Of a DNA stretch of 64,000 bases, positions 46,047 through 54,854 are shown piece by piece. The position numbers and the translations under genes are program-made. A model generated the notes under the pieces. The model ran no database searches. It was not told the DNA's origin and worked only from the letters and a program-made list of their open reading frames with translations. The number at the start of each line of letters is the position of its first letter. The first letter of the stretch is position 1. Origin of the DNA: Longispora fulva (GTDB taxonomy: Bacteria > Actinomycetota > Actinomycetes > Mycobacteriales > Micromonosporaceae); the NCBI RefSeq assembly GCF_015751905.1, contig NZ_JADOUF010000001.1:3286001-3350000 (forward strand). The letters run 5' to 3'.

Positions 46047-48527
46047 CTAGTAGCTGGTCGTGACGGTGACGCCGGAGAAGGCGGTCACCGCGTACAGGCT
46101 GATGTAGCGGTAGCCCGCGGTGGTGTTGGTGACGGTCAGGGTCTCGGTGTTGCCCGCGTTGGTGGAACGTGCGGTGTAGGCGGTGCTGGTCGCCCACGTG
46201 TTCGGGTTGTAGTAGAGGTCGGCGTTGCCGGTGCCGCCGCTGGTGGTGACCCTCAGGGTCGTGGTGCCGGCCGGCAGGTAGATCCACAGGTAGTCGAGGT
46301 TGCCCGCGGTGGCCGAGCGGTTGGCCCGGGAGCAGTTGCGGTCCATGGCCTGGGTGTTCGGGTCGGTGCACGGCTGTGTGCCGCCGACGGTGACGGCCCG
46401 GCTGGTGCTGGCGGTGGCTCCCTTGTCGTCGGTGACGGACAGGGTGACGGTGTAGGTGCCGGCCGCAGCGTAGGTGCGGCTCGGGTTGGCGGCGGTGGAC
46501 GTGCCGCCGTCACCGAAGGTCCACGACCGCGACGCGATGGCGCCGTCGGAGTCGGTCGAGCGGTCGGTGAGGTTCACCGTCAGCCCGGAGACCGCAGCGT
46601 CGAAGGCCGCGACCGGGGGCTGGTTGACCCCGCCGTTCCCCCGGCAGGCGCCGGCGTTGCAGGCGGTCAGCCACGCGGCGAAGTCGGCGTCGTAGCGGTT
46701 GCCGATGGTGGTGGAGTAGTAGGCGTAGCCGCCCTGGTAGTCGCCGACCCGGAACTTCGCGAGGATGGCCAGCACGTCGGAGCGGTGTTTCTCCAGCATG
46801 TAGCGCACCGCCAGGTAGCCCCAGTTGTAGGTGCGGGTCTGGTTGGTGTTGGCGTAGGTGGTCTGCCACAGGGTGCTCAGCGCGTAGGTGTGGTTGCCGG
46901 CCTCGGCGATCGCGTCGTCGTAGTCGACGCCGCGGTAACTGTAGGAGACGTACTCGGCGAAGCCCTCGATCCACCAGATGTCCGGGACGACCTGGCCGGC
47001 GTTGAAGTCGCCGTAGGTGTCGTAGCGGCCGTCGAGGTAGTGGGTGTACTCGTGGTTGAGGTTCCAGATCGCGAAGGTGGGCCGCTGCCACTCGGCCTCG
47101 TAGGCGACGAAGTTCGCCTGGTTGCCGGCGACGGCCGGGTCACCCTCCAGGTACATGCCGCCGTTGTTGGTACTGATGTTGAAGATCACGCCGGCGTACG
47201 TCCGGTAGTCGGAGCTGGAGTTGAAGACGTTGATCCGGATGTTGGTGTTGTTGTCGTTGGCCACGGGACCGGAGTCGGCCACGATGGCGTGGAAGTAGGC
47301 GTCCTGGTTGCGCACGCTGGTGCACGTCGCGGTCAACTCGGCCGACGTGAGGTCCTGGGCCCAGATCGTGTGCCCGGCGTCGCAGTTGTAGCGGATCGGC
47401 AGGGCCGCGTCGGCCAGCCGGTTCGCCAGGTCGCACGTGCCGTAGTAGGAGCAGTTCGCCCGGTCGTAGTAGTCGGCCTGACCCGCGACCGCCACCCACA
47501 GCCCCGCCGTGGGGCCGGTGATCGACGACCGGTCGAGCAGACCCTTCGCGAGCGGCCGGGTCTTCACCCTGGTCGCGTCGTGCCACAGGAACCGGGCGGT
47601 CTCCGCGCCGGCGTTGGTCGCCAGCACCGACCAGTCGCCGCCGAGCAGGTTCAGGTGGTCGCGGGCGAACGCGTACAGGGTGTCGATCAGCGACGGGTCG
47701 GAGGTGACCGCCGTGACGTACGCGGCGTTCCAGTGCCCCCGGAAGATCGGGATGTAGACGTCGTTGACGGCCGCCAGCATGTAGTAGTACGGGTCGTAGG
47801 CACTGGTGTAGCCGGTGAGCATCCTCTTGTAGAGGGCGATGTAGCGGTGCTGCAGCATGGCGCTGTCGGTCAGGATGATCGACTCGCCGAGGACCTCGCC
47901 GTTGGCGTCGTTGACGTCGGAGCTGCGGGGGTTGGCGAAGAACGCGTCCAGCGCCGCCGCGTGCGCGGTGGTGAGCGCGGCACTGTAGGCGGGAATGGTG
48001 CTGGGATACTGCTCCTGCACGTACCAGCCGGCCCGCAGGAACAGCACGAGCTGCTCGGTACCCGTCGAGTTGTTGCCGGGGTAGGACTGCGCGTTCGTCC
48101 GGTACGCGGTGGCGATGGTGGTCATCTGCGCTTCGTTGAACACCCCGTACGCCTGGCTCTGCGCGACGCTGAACAGCGTGTTGATGCAGGTCATCACGTC
48201 GGAGGCCTTGACGTAGGAGACCAGGGCCGCACCGGTGCGGGAGCTGAAGTCCGCCGCCGTGCACGACGCGGCCAGCGAGGTCCCGCGTCCGACAGGCTCC
48301 GGCTGGCGGGACGTCAACGCCGTCGGTGGCAGCCGGTCGGGCGTGAGCGGCCTGGCCTGCCGGTGCGCCGGTTCGCGCACGCTGGTGACGGTCCGGGCAC
48401 CGGACACCGACGGTGCGCTCGCGGAAGGAGCCTTGGTCCGCGTCGGCGCCTGGGGGGCTGCCGCCGCCGGGGATGCCATGCCCACCGCGATGAGTACCGC
48501 GGCGAGCATGCTGAGGGGTTTGCGCAT
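46047..48527 (-). CDS. Secreted M9 collagenase with PKD and PPC domains
   Basis: An 826-residue exported zinc metalloprotease. The signal peptide is MRKPLSMLAAVLIAVGMASPAAA. An N-terminal helical activator region of the M9N type (about 95-330) precedes the peptidase domain. The zinc motif HEYTH (about 490) lies in WNLNHEYTHYLDGRY, with the downstream Glu in WWIEGFAEYVSY. A PKD domain (about 640-720, SWTFGDGGTSTAANPSRTY in outline) and a bacterial pre-peptidase C-terminal domain (about 730-826) close the protein; such tails bind collagen in clostridial enzymes. The start has AAGGAG at five bases. A LysR gene diverges from it with a perfect LysR-type box between. Confidence 0.92.
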   Translation of the reverse strand: MRKPLSMLAAVLIAVGMASPAAAAPQAPTRTKAPSASAPSVSGARTVTSVREPAHRQARPLTPDRLPPTALTSRQPEPVGRGTSLAASCTAADFSSRTGAALVSYVKASDVMTCINTLFSVAQSQAYGVFNEAQMTTIATAYRTNAQSYPGNNSTGTEQLVLFLRAGWYVQEQYPSTIPAYSAALTTAHAAALDAFFANPRSSDVNDANGEVLGESIILTDSAMLQHRYIALYKRMLTGYTSAYDPYYYMLAAVNDVYIPIFRGHWNAAYVTAVTSDPSLIDTLYAFARDHLNLLGGDWSVLATNAGAETARFLWHDATRVKTRPLAKGLLDRSSITGPTAGLWVAVAGQADYYDRANCSYYGTCDLANRLADAALPIRYNCDAGHTIWAQDLTSAELTATCTSVRNQDAYFHAIVADSGPVANDNNTNIRINVFNSSSDYRTYAGVIFNISTNNGGMYLEGDPAVAGNQANFVAYEAEWQRPTFAIWNLNHEYTHYLDGRYDTYGDFNAGQVVPDIWWIEGFAEYVSYSYRGVDYDDAIAEAGNHTYALSTLWQTTYANTNQTRTYNWGYLAVRYMLEKHRSDVLAILAKFRVGDYQGGYAYYSTTIGNRYDADFAAWLTACNAGACRGNGGVNQPPVAAFDAAVSGLTVNLTDRSTDSDGAIASRSWTFGDGGTSTAANPSRTYAAAGTYTVTLSVTDDKGATASTSRAVTVGGTQPCTDPNTQAMDRNCSRANRSATAGNLDYLWIYLPAGTTTLRVTTSGGTGNADLYYNPNTWATSTAYTARSTNAGNTETLTVTNTTAGYRYISLYAVTAFSGVTVTTSY

Positions 48528-48573
48528 CACCACTCCTTTATGGAATATCCGATCCACCACGCCGAATGGTGAG

Positions 48574-48596
48574 GTGTGATGCGCAGAATTTCACAC
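48574..48596. promoter_or_regulatory. LysR-type box between collagenase and LysR genes
   Basis: Perfect arms GTGTGA and TCACAC with an 11-base spacer, located 47 bases before the collagenase start and 90 before the LysR start. Symmetry and spacing fit a LysR-family recognition site. Confidence 0.65.
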
Positions 48597-48685
48597 AGGA
48601 CACAGGCCAATACAGGGCCGGGGACATGTCAAACCACAGGACGGGCCATAAGATTCAAGCCCCTCCCGGAAGGAGGCATCCAACG

Positions 48686-49633
48686 ATGGACCTCGAACTT
48701 CGGCATCTGCGGATCCTGTGCGCCATCGCCGACCTGGGCAGCGTCGGCCGGGCCGCCGCTGCGGCCGGCACCACCCAGCCGGCGATGAGCACCCAGCTCC
48801 GCCGGATCGAGAAGATCTTCGACCAGGCCCTGTTCCTGCGCGGCGGCAACGGAATGCAGCTCACCCCGCACGGGGTGCACGTCGTCGCCCAGGCCCGGGA
48901 CCTCCTGGCCCGCGCGGACGCGCTCGGCCGGTACCCCGCCCCGCCCACCGTCGGAACGCTCCGGCTCGGTGCGACCAACCTCCCGGCCCTGCCCGGCTTC
49001 CTCGCGCGCCTGCGGGCAGCGTGTCCGGACCTCGCCGTGACCCTGCACAGCGAGTACAACATCGCCGCGCTCGTCCACCTTCTCGAAACCGGGCGGCTGG
49101 ACGTGGTCCTCGGCGCCGACTACCCCGGCCACGAACTGGCCCACTCCCCGGCCCTGGCCTGCCGAGCCGTCGTCACCGAACCCGTGTTCGTGGCCCTGTC
49201 CGCCGAACATCGCCTCGCCCACCACCCCGAGATACCCCTGGCCGCGCTGGCCGACGACGCCTGGTTCGTCTCGCCCGACGACGGAGCCGGCTGGCCCGGG
49301 GTGCTGCACGACGCGTTCCGGGCCGCGGGATTCACTCCCGTCACCGTGCACGAGGTCACGGCGATCGACCAGCTCCAGGCGATGGTCTCCCAGGGGATGG
49401 GCGTCACCGCCATCCAACCCACCGCCCGCGCCACCGACCGGATGCTGATCAAGCCGATGACCGGCGACCCCCTGTGGTTCCGCCATCTGCTGATCTGGCG
49501 CCGCGACGGCCCCGCCGCCGAGGTCGCCGACAGCCTGCACCACTACGTCACCGGCGCCTACCGCGACCTCATCGCCCACACCCCGCACTACCAGGCCTGG
49601 GCGGCCCGCAACTACGCGGTGCCGCGGCCGTAG
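48686..49633 (+). CDS. LysR family transcriptional regulator
   Basis: A 315-residue LysR-type regulator. HTH at residues 1-60 (ELRHLRILCAIADLGSVGRAA, then AGTTQPAMSTQLRRIEK), followed by a two-lobed effector domain (GTLRLGATNLPALPGFLARL onward). The ATG follows GGAAGGAGG. It is divergent from the collagenase gene and a perfect T-N11-A-like box lies between. It is therefore the natural candidate for controlling the collagenase. Its 3' end overlaps the convergent alpha/beta hydrolase gene by 22 bases. Confidence 0.9.
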   Translation: MDLELRHLRILCAIADLGSVGRAAAAAGTTQPAMSTQLRRIEKIFDQALFLRGGNGMQLTPHGVHVVAQARDLLARADALGRYPAPPTVGTLRLGATNLPALPGFLARLRAACPDLAVTLHSEYNIAALVHLLETGRLDVVLGADYPGHELAHSPALACRAVVTEPVFVALSAEHRLAHHPEIPLAALADDAWFVSPDDGAGWPGVLHDAFRAAGFTPVTVHEVTAIDQLQAMVSQGMGVTAIQPTARATDRMLIKPMTGDPLWFRHLLIWRRDGPAAEVADSLHHYVTGAYRDLIAHTPHYQAWAARNYAVPRP

Positions 49634-50427
49634 GAGCCGAGGACCCACGGGAGCGTGACCCGCGCGTACTCCTCCGGCCGGGTCACGTGCGGGACGTGGC
49701 CGGCGCCCGCGTACACGTGGCGGACCGACTGGGGCAGGGCGGCGGCGATCCGGTCGAGGATCGGGGCGAACATCGGCGGACTATCGTCGCTGTGCGAAAG
49801 CAGGACCGGCCCGGTGTAGGACGCCAGCGCGTCGAGGTCGAGACCGAAGGCGTCCGGATCGCGGAGCTCGTCCAGGTGGGTCGGCGCGTTGTGGACGAAC
49901 GTCTCCCGCACCCGCGGCGGCAGCAGCGCCCACCCGCCCGGCCCCAGCGCGACCATCTCGACGAACAGCTCCGCTGCCGCGGCGTCCTCGCCGGCCTCCA
50001 GCAGCGCGCGGACCGGCGACATCCGGGCGGTGGCGTCCGCCAGGTCAGGGCCGGCGAGCAGGCCCGTCCCCGGCGGCTCGTGCGCCGCGACGCCCCGCAC
50101 CAGATCGGGGCGGGTGTGCGCGAGCCGCAGGGCGACGAGCCCGCCGAACGAGTTGCCGCAGACGAAGACCGGCGCCAGGTCCAGCGTCTCCACCAGCGCG
50201 GCGAGATCCGCCACGTCCTCGTGCACGGACCCCTGCCCGGGCGGGCGTTCGCTGCGGCTGTGGCCCCGCCGGTCGTACGACGCCACCCGGCAGTGCCCGA
50301 CGAACAGCGAGGTGACCGGGACCCAGGTGTACCGGTCGGCCCACGAGCCGTGCACCAGCACCACCGTGGGGCCCGAGCCCTCGATGACATGGTCCAGCGA
50401 AACGCCGTTCACCCGAACACGCGGCAC
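49612..50427 (-). CDS. Alpha/beta hydrolase
   Basis: A 271-residue cytoplasmic hydrolase of the alpha/beta fold. Oxyanion region VLVHGSWADRYTW, nucleophile elbow CGNSFGGLVAL, acid residue in LLSHSDDSPPMF and His in YAGAGHVPHVTRPEE. GTG start, 9 bp behind the gamma-glutamyltransferase gene, so likely cotranscribed. The 3' end overlaps the convergent LysR gene. The reaction is not predictable from the sequence; epoxide hydrolase, haloperoxidase-like or esterase activity are all possible. Confidence 0.85.
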   Translation of the reverse strand: MPRVRVNGVSLDHVIEGSGPTVVLVHGSWADRYTWVPVTSLFVGHCRVASYDRRGHSRSERPPGQGSVHEDVADLAALVETLDLAPVFVCGNSFGGLVALRLAHTRPDLVRGVAAHEPPGTGLLAGPDLADATARMSPVRALLEAGEDAAAAELFVEMVALGPGGWALLPPRVRETFVHNAPTHLDELRDPDAFGLDLDALASYTGPVLLSHSDDSPPMFAPILDRIAAALPQSVRHVYAGAGHVPHVTRPEEYARVTLPWVLGSYGRGTA

Positions 50428-50436
50428 AGCGGCAGT

Positions 50437-52215
50437 CTATGCGGGCCACGGGCGCACCACGGCCGCCGCGCCGCCACCCCGGCGGCTACGTTCGGCCACC
50501 GCCTGCACCCGGCCGTCGCGGAGGAACTCCACCCCGGTCGCCGCGCCGATCTCCGGGTTCGCGGTGAAGACGTGCCCGAGCGCGGCCAGCCCGGCGGTCG
50601 GGAACCCCGGCTCGGCCTGGACAGAGGCGGTGTTGCGCTGGGTGGCGCGCGGCGCGTCGATCGCCTCGGGCAGGCCCATGCCCAGGTCGAGACGGTTGAC
50701 GAGTACCTGCAGCACGGTCGTGATGATGGTCGAGCCACCCGGCGAGCCGGTCGCCAACAGCGGCCGGCCGTGCGACAACACGATGGTGGGGGCCATCGAG
50801 CTGCGCGGCCGCCGGCCCGGCCCGGGCAGGTTGGGGTCCGGAGCGCCGCCCTGGGTGGGGGCGAAGTTGAAGTCGGTCAACTCGTTGTTGAGCAGGAACC
50901 CCCGGCCCGGCACCACGATGCCGCTGCCGCCGGTCGCCTCGATCGTCAAGGTGTACTCGACCACGTTGCCCCACCGGTCGGCCACGGTCAGGTTGGTGGT
51001 GCCGAGATCCTGGATGTTGGGCTCGCCGACCGGGGCCGCCGCGCAGCCGCCGTAGGTTCCGTCGGGCACGCCGGGCGCGACCGGCTTGGGCAGGGCGCGC
51101 GCCGGGTCGATCCGGCACGCCCGCTCGGCGGCGAAGTCCGGGTTCAGCAGCTCGTCCAGGAGCGGTCGGGCGGTACGGTCCCCGACGTAACGGTTGCGGT
51201 CGGCGAACGCCAGCGCGCTGGCCTCCAGGTACCGGTGCAGCGCCAGCGTGCCCGGCAGGTGGGCGAGGTCCGAGCCGGCCAGGATGTTCAGCGCCTCGCC
51301 CGTGGTCGAGCCGCCGCTGGACGGGGTGGCCATGCCGTACACGTCGAGGCCCCGGTAGGTGACGTGGGTCGGGGCCGGCTGGTGGACGGCGTAGGCGTCA
51401 AGGTCGGACCGGCGCAATGTGCCGGGCCGGACCGGGTACGGCCACGGCGTCGCCGGGGATGTGGCGAGCGGCGGGTGCTGCACGGCACGCGCGATGTCAC
51501 CGGCCAGCGCGCCCCGGTACAACGCGTCGGCCCCGTCGCGGGCCAGCAGCCGGTAGGTGCGGGCCAGGTCCGGGTTGCGGAACACCGAGCCGACGGCCGG
51601 CGGCTGCCCGCCCCGCAGGTACAGCGAGCTGGTCGAGTCGAACTGGGCGAACACCGCCCGGTTGGCCGCCACCTGGTCGGCGAACGTCTGGTCGACCACG
51701 AAGCCGCGGTCGGCGAGCCGGGCGGCGGGCAGCAGCGCGTCGTCGAGGTCGGTGGTCCCCCACCGCTCCAGCGCCGTCTCCCAGGTCTGTGGTGTGCCGG
51801 GCACGCCGACGGACAGGCCGCTGACCCGGGCCTCGTCGAACGCGTACGGCTTGCCGGTCGCCGGGTTCACGAACGCCGTCTCCGTGGTGGCGGCCGGTGC
51901 CGTCTCGCGGCCGTCGAGAGTGTGGACGGTGCGGTGCCGGGCGTCGTAGTACACCAGGAATCCGCCGCCACCGACCCCGGCGGAGAACGGCTCGGTGACC
52001 CCGAGCGCCGCGGCCGCTGCGACGGCGGCGTCCACCGCGTTGCCGCCGTCGCGCAGCACGTCCAGGGCGATCCGGGTGGCGTCGGCGTCCACGGTGGCCA
52101 CCGCCCCGCCGTAGCCGACGGCGACCGGCGACTTGCCCGGTGGGGCGGCCAGTGCGGGGTCGGGTGCCAGGACGGCGGTGGCGAGCAGGGCCAGGGCGGT
52201 GACGGTGCGCACTCT
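50437..52215 (-). CDS. ggt: Secreted gamma-glutamyltransferase
   Basis: A 592-residue exported Ntn-hydrolase that cleaves gamma-glutamyl bonds, for instance in glutathione-like thiols or polyglutamate. Signal peptide ends near ALAAP. Family marks: VDADATRIALDVLRDGGNAVDAAVA, GVGGGGFLVYY, autoprocessing nucleophile Thr at about 404 in DLGTTNLTVAD, and SPGGSTIITTVLQV. The residue after the TT is Asn where most GGTs have His. The GTG start has GGAGG at four bases. Gram-positive relatives act at the cell surface. It is the first gene of a two-gene unit with the alpha/beta hydrolase. Confidence 0.9.
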   Translation of the reverse strand, partial: RVRTVTALALLATAVLAPDPALAAPPGKSPVAVGYGGAVATVDADATRIALDVLRDGGNAVDAAVAAAAALGVTEPFSAGVGGGGFLVYYDARHRTVHTLDGRETAPAATTETAFVNPATGKPYAFDEARVSGLSVGVPGTPQTWETALERWGTTDLDDALLPAARLADRGFVVDQTFADQVAANRAVFAQFDSTSSLYLRGGQPPAVGSVFRNPDLARTYRLLARDGADALYRGALAGDIARAVQHPPLATSPATPWPYPVRPGTLRRSDLDAYAVHQPAPTHVTYRGLDVYGMATPSSGGSTTGEALNILAGSDLAHLPGTLALHRYLEASALAFADRNRYVGDRTARPLLDELLNPDFAAERACRIDPARALPKPVAPGVPDGTYGGCAAAPVGEPNIQDLGTTNLTVADRWGNVVEYTLTIEATGGSGIVVPGRGFLLNNELTDFNFAPTQGGAPDPNLPGPGRRPRSSMAPTIVLSHGRPLLATGSPGGSTIITTVLQVLVNRLDLGMGLPEAIDAPRATQRNTASVQAEPGFPTAGLAALGHVFTANPEIGAATGVEFLRDGRVQAVAERSRRGGGAAAVVRPWPA

Positions 52216-52330
52216 CACGGGACCTCCAGGGTCGAGACGATGCCTGTCCTGGATACCCGATCTGGATGATCCAGACAATGACCCCGAACCACAACCCTGT
52301 CTTCTATGGACACTCAACGTTCAACACCTA

Positions 52331-52360
52331 TTGAATGATGGGGTCCGACGTTGCTACGCT
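52331..52360 (+). promoter_or_regulatory. Promoter of small secreted protein gene
   Basis: -35 TTGAAT (52331-52336), 18-base spacer, -10 TACGCT (52355-52360). An overlapping inverted repeat (TTCAA...TTGAA, 52320-52335) could be an operator. Confidence 0.5.
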
Positions 52361-52393
52361 CGCCCGACACATCCCCCCAGAGCGGAGATTCCC

Positions 52394-52822
52394 ATGAAGT
52401 CTCGCTTGCGTTCCGTGCTCGTCGGCCTCGCCGCAGGTGTCGTCGCGGCGACATCGCTCACCCTCAGCTCCGCCTCACCCGCCGCGGCCTTCGGGGGCGA
52501 GACGTTCGGCTGCCGCATCGCACCGGGCACGATCTTCACCTGGAGCCAGTACTGCAACAACAGCGTGCCCGCGAGCACCTACAACGTGGCGTTCCAGGTC
52601 TTCGGCTCCGGCTCCTACACGTACTCGTGGAGCATCAGCGGGCCGTACACGTCCGTCATCACCGGCTGCACCTCGACCTCGCCGGCCTGCGCGGTCTCCG
52701 TCCCGGGCGGCATGTTCGACAGCGAGATCTACGCCACGGTCACCTACTCGCAGGGCGGCGAGAGCGCGACACGGTCCTCGGTCGCGATCCTCAACGCGTA
52801 CTGCGGCAGCTACCTCTGCTAG
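52394..52822 (+). CDS. Small secreted Cys-containing protein, 142 aa
   Basis: Signal peptide MKSRLRSVLVGLAAGVVAATSL to about AAAF. The mature part of about 108 residues has six Cys (FGCRI, QYCNN, ITGCT, PACAV, AYCGSYLC), likely three disulfides, and a Ser/Thr/Tyr-rich beta-strand pattern. No catalytic motif. GGAG lies six bases before the ATG, a promoter is visible upstream, and a strong terminator follows. The gene is thus a complete monocistronic unit. Family not recognised. Confidence 0.72.
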   Translation: MKSRLRSVLVGLAAGVVAATSLTLSSASPAAAFGGETFGCRIAPGTIFTWSQYCNNSVPASTYNVAFQVFGSGSYTYSWSISGPYTSVITGCTSTSPACAVSVPGGMFDSEIYATVTYSQGGESATRSSVAILNAYCGSYLC

Positions 52823-52895
52823 TCGCGCACCGGTAGCGGACCACGGGGGCGTGTCCACCCGGCCTGCCGGCACGGCACGGACACGACAGGGAACC

Positions 52896-52929
52896 GGGGA
52901 GCCGGCGCACAGGACCGCGCCGGCTCCCC
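52896..52929. terminator. Bidirectional hairpin terminator
   Basis: Perfect 13-bp arms (GGGGAGCCGGCGC and its complement) with an 8-base loop, between the small secreted protein gene and the convergent carbonic anhydrase gene. Confidence 0.8.
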
Positions 52930-52955
52930 CGCCCAACCGTCACCAGTGAGTCGGA

Positions 52956-53495
52956 TCAGGTGCGGTGGTTCTGGGTGGGGATCGCCGCGTGGGCCTGGGC
53001 CAGGACCAGGTAGCCCTCCCCGTTGGCCTTGATCAGGGACCGCTCGTCCTCGGTCAACTCCCGCTTCACCTTCGCCGGCACCCCCGCCACCAGCGACCCC
53101 GCCGGCACCACCATCCCCTGCGGCACCACAGCCCCGGCGGCGATCAGCGAACCCTCGCCGATGTGCGCGCCGTTGAGCACCGTCGCGCTCATCCCGACCA
53201 GGACGTCGTCCTCGACGACGCAGCCGTGCAGGACGGCGTTGTGTCCGACCGTGATCCGGTCGCCGAGCACCGCCGGAAAGCTGGGGTCGCTGTGCACCGT
53301 GCAGTTGTCCTGGATATTGGTGTCGGCGCCGATCGTGATGGACTCGGCGTCGCCGCGCAGGACCGCGCCGTACCAGACGCTCGCGCCGGGGCCGATCGTG
53401 ACCGCGCCGAGGACGACGGCGGTGGGGGCGACGAAGGCCGTCGGGTCGACGGCGGGCTCGCGGCCAGCGACGGCGGCGATCAGGGGGCCGGTCAT
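52956..53495 (-). CDS. Gamma carbonic anhydrase family protein
   Basis: A 179-residue left-handed beta-helix protein of hexapeptide repeats (for example GPGASVWYGAVLRGD, EDDVLVGMSATVLNGA). The three metal His of gamma-carbonic anhydrases are present: one in NCTVHSDPSFP and two in ITVGHNAVLHGC. It would form a trimer and may hydrate CO2, though many YrdA-like relatives show little activity. GGAG lies four bases before the ATG. A frame extending upstream is shadow. Confidence 0.88.
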   Translation of the reverse strand: MTGPLIAAVAGREPAVDPTAFVAPTAVVLGAVTIGPGASVWYGAVLRGDAESITIGADTNIQDNCTVHSDPSFPAVLGDRITVGHNAVLHGCVVEDDVLVGMSATVLNGAHIGEGSLIAAGAVVPQGMVVPAGSLVAGVPAKVKRELTEDERSLIKANGEGYLVLAQAHAAIPTQNHRT

Positions 53496-53640
53496 GCTGC
53501 TCCATCCGTGGGAGGGGTGGGTGCGGACGCACCCTGCCGCCACATTCTGCGGGTACCGGGCGCGACGGTGGATCATGGGGGTGTCCCCGGTGTTTGTCGG
53601 CCCGACCTCCCGGGTAGAGAGGCCACGGGGAGGTGGGGAC

Positions 53641-54096
53641 ATGGACGCGTTGACCGCGATCACCCGCGACCACGAGCGGCTCACGAAGCTGATGCGCTGT
53701 CTGCGGGACCACGAGGCCGAGCCGGTGACCGTCATGGCGGAGCTGCGGGCCCGACTGTCGGCGCACACCGCCGCGGAGGAGGAGCAGATCTACGGCACCC
53801 TGCTGGGCATGGACGCCGCCGAGGAGTACGCGGTGGCGCACGGGATCACCGAGCACCGCGACGTCGAGAACAGGCTTGCCGCCGCCCAGGCGGCGGTCGG
53901 CACCGCCGGGTTCGACACCCTGGTGGCCGAGTTCGTCGACGCCGTCACGCTGCACATCCGCGAGGAGGAGTCCCGGATCCTGCCGGACCTGGCCCGCGAG
54001 GTGTCCGACGAGCGGCTCGAACACCTCGGGGTGCTGTTCGAGGACCGGCGGCGGTCCGAGCTCGACGAGGCCGGCTTCGGCTACTCGGCCGGCTGA
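53641..54096 (+). CDS. Hemerythrin-like (HHE) protein
   Basis: A 151-residue helical-bundle protein with the di-iron ligand pattern of HHE cation-binding proteins. The ligands are His in TRDHERL, His and Glu in SAHTAAEEEQIY, His in ITEHRDVENRL, and His/Glu in TLHIREEESRILP. These proteins store or sense O2, NO or iron. The start follows GGGGAGGTGGGG. No partner gene is apparent; it faces away from the carbonic anhydrase gene. Confidence 0.87.
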   Translation: MDALTAITRDHERLTKLMRCLRDHEAEPVTVMAELRARLSAHTAAEEEQIYGTLLGMDAAEEYAVAHGITEHRDVENRLAAAQAAVGTAGFDTLVAEFVDAVTLHIREEESRILPDLAREVSDERLEHLGVLFEDRRRSELDEAGFGYSAG

Positions 54097-54182
54097 GACC
54101 GCACCGGGTCCGCCGGATCTTCCGAGGAGGCCCGGCGCATCAGGGTGCCCGGCCGCCCACGGAAGGCAACCGGCCAGGCCGG

Positions 54183-54854
54183 TCAGTAGCCGGTGGGGCG
54201 GACCAGGCCGGTCTCGTACGCGAAGACCGCCGCCTGGGTCCGGTCCCGCAGCCCCAGCTTGACCAGGATCCGGCTCACGTGCGTCTTCACCGTCTGCTCG
54301 GCCACCACCAGCCCCGTGGCGATCTCCGCGTTCGACAGGCCCTGGGCGATCAGCGACAACACCTCGGTCTCGCGTTCGGTCAGGTCACCGACCCTGTCCT
54401 TCAGCGGGGCCCGGGGCGCGCCGGCGATCCGGGAGAACTCCGCGATCAACCGCTTGGTGATGTTCGGCGCGAGCAGGGCGTCCCCGGCGGCCACGACCCG
54501 GACCGCCTGGGCGAGTTCGGCCGCCGAGGCGTCCTTGAGGAGGAAACCGGAGGCGCCGGCGCGCAGCGCCTCGTACACGTACTCGTCGAGGTCGAAGGTT
54601 GTCAGCACCAGGACCTTCACCGTGGCCTCGGCCGGGCCGGTGATCCGGCGGGTGGCCTCGATCCCGCCGAGTTCCGGCATCCGGATGTCCATCAGCACGA
54701 CGTCGGGAGCCAGTTCCGCGACCTGGGCGACGGCGTCGAGCCCGTTGACGGCCTGGCCGACGACCTCGATGCCGGGCTCGGCGTTAAGCAGCACCGTGAA
54801 GCCCTGGCGGACCATCATCTGGTCGTCGGCGATCAGGACCCGGATCGGCGTCAT
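54183..54854 (-). CDS. NarL/LuxR family response regulator
   Basis: A 223-residue two-domain response regulator. The receiver domain has the acidic pair Asp10/Asp11, phosphoacceptor Asp56 in VVLMDIRMPE, a Thr in VLTTFD and Lys in FLLKD. The LuxR-type HTH (about 152-215) contains LTERETEVLSLIAQGLSNAEIA. The ATG overlaps the stop of the upstream histidine kinase (4-base overlap). Phosphorylation by that kinase is expected; the target genes are not visible. Confidence 0.93.
   Translation of the reverse strand: MTPIRVLIADDQMMVRQGFTVLLNAEPGIEVVGQAVNGLDAVAQVAELAPDVVLMDIRMPELGGIEATRRITGPAEATVKVLVLTTFDLDEYVYEALRAGASGFLLKDASAAELAQAVRVVAAGDALLAPNITKRLIAEFSRIAGAPRAPLKDRVGDLTERETEVLSLIAQGLSNAEIATGLVVAEQTVKTHVSRILVKLGLRDRTQAAVFAYETGLVRPTGY

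Noticed and set aside
48718-52269. A 1183-codon plus-strand frame over the LysR, hydrolase and GGT genes.
   Set aside because: It is a shadow in a different frame of LysR and antisense to the other two genes.
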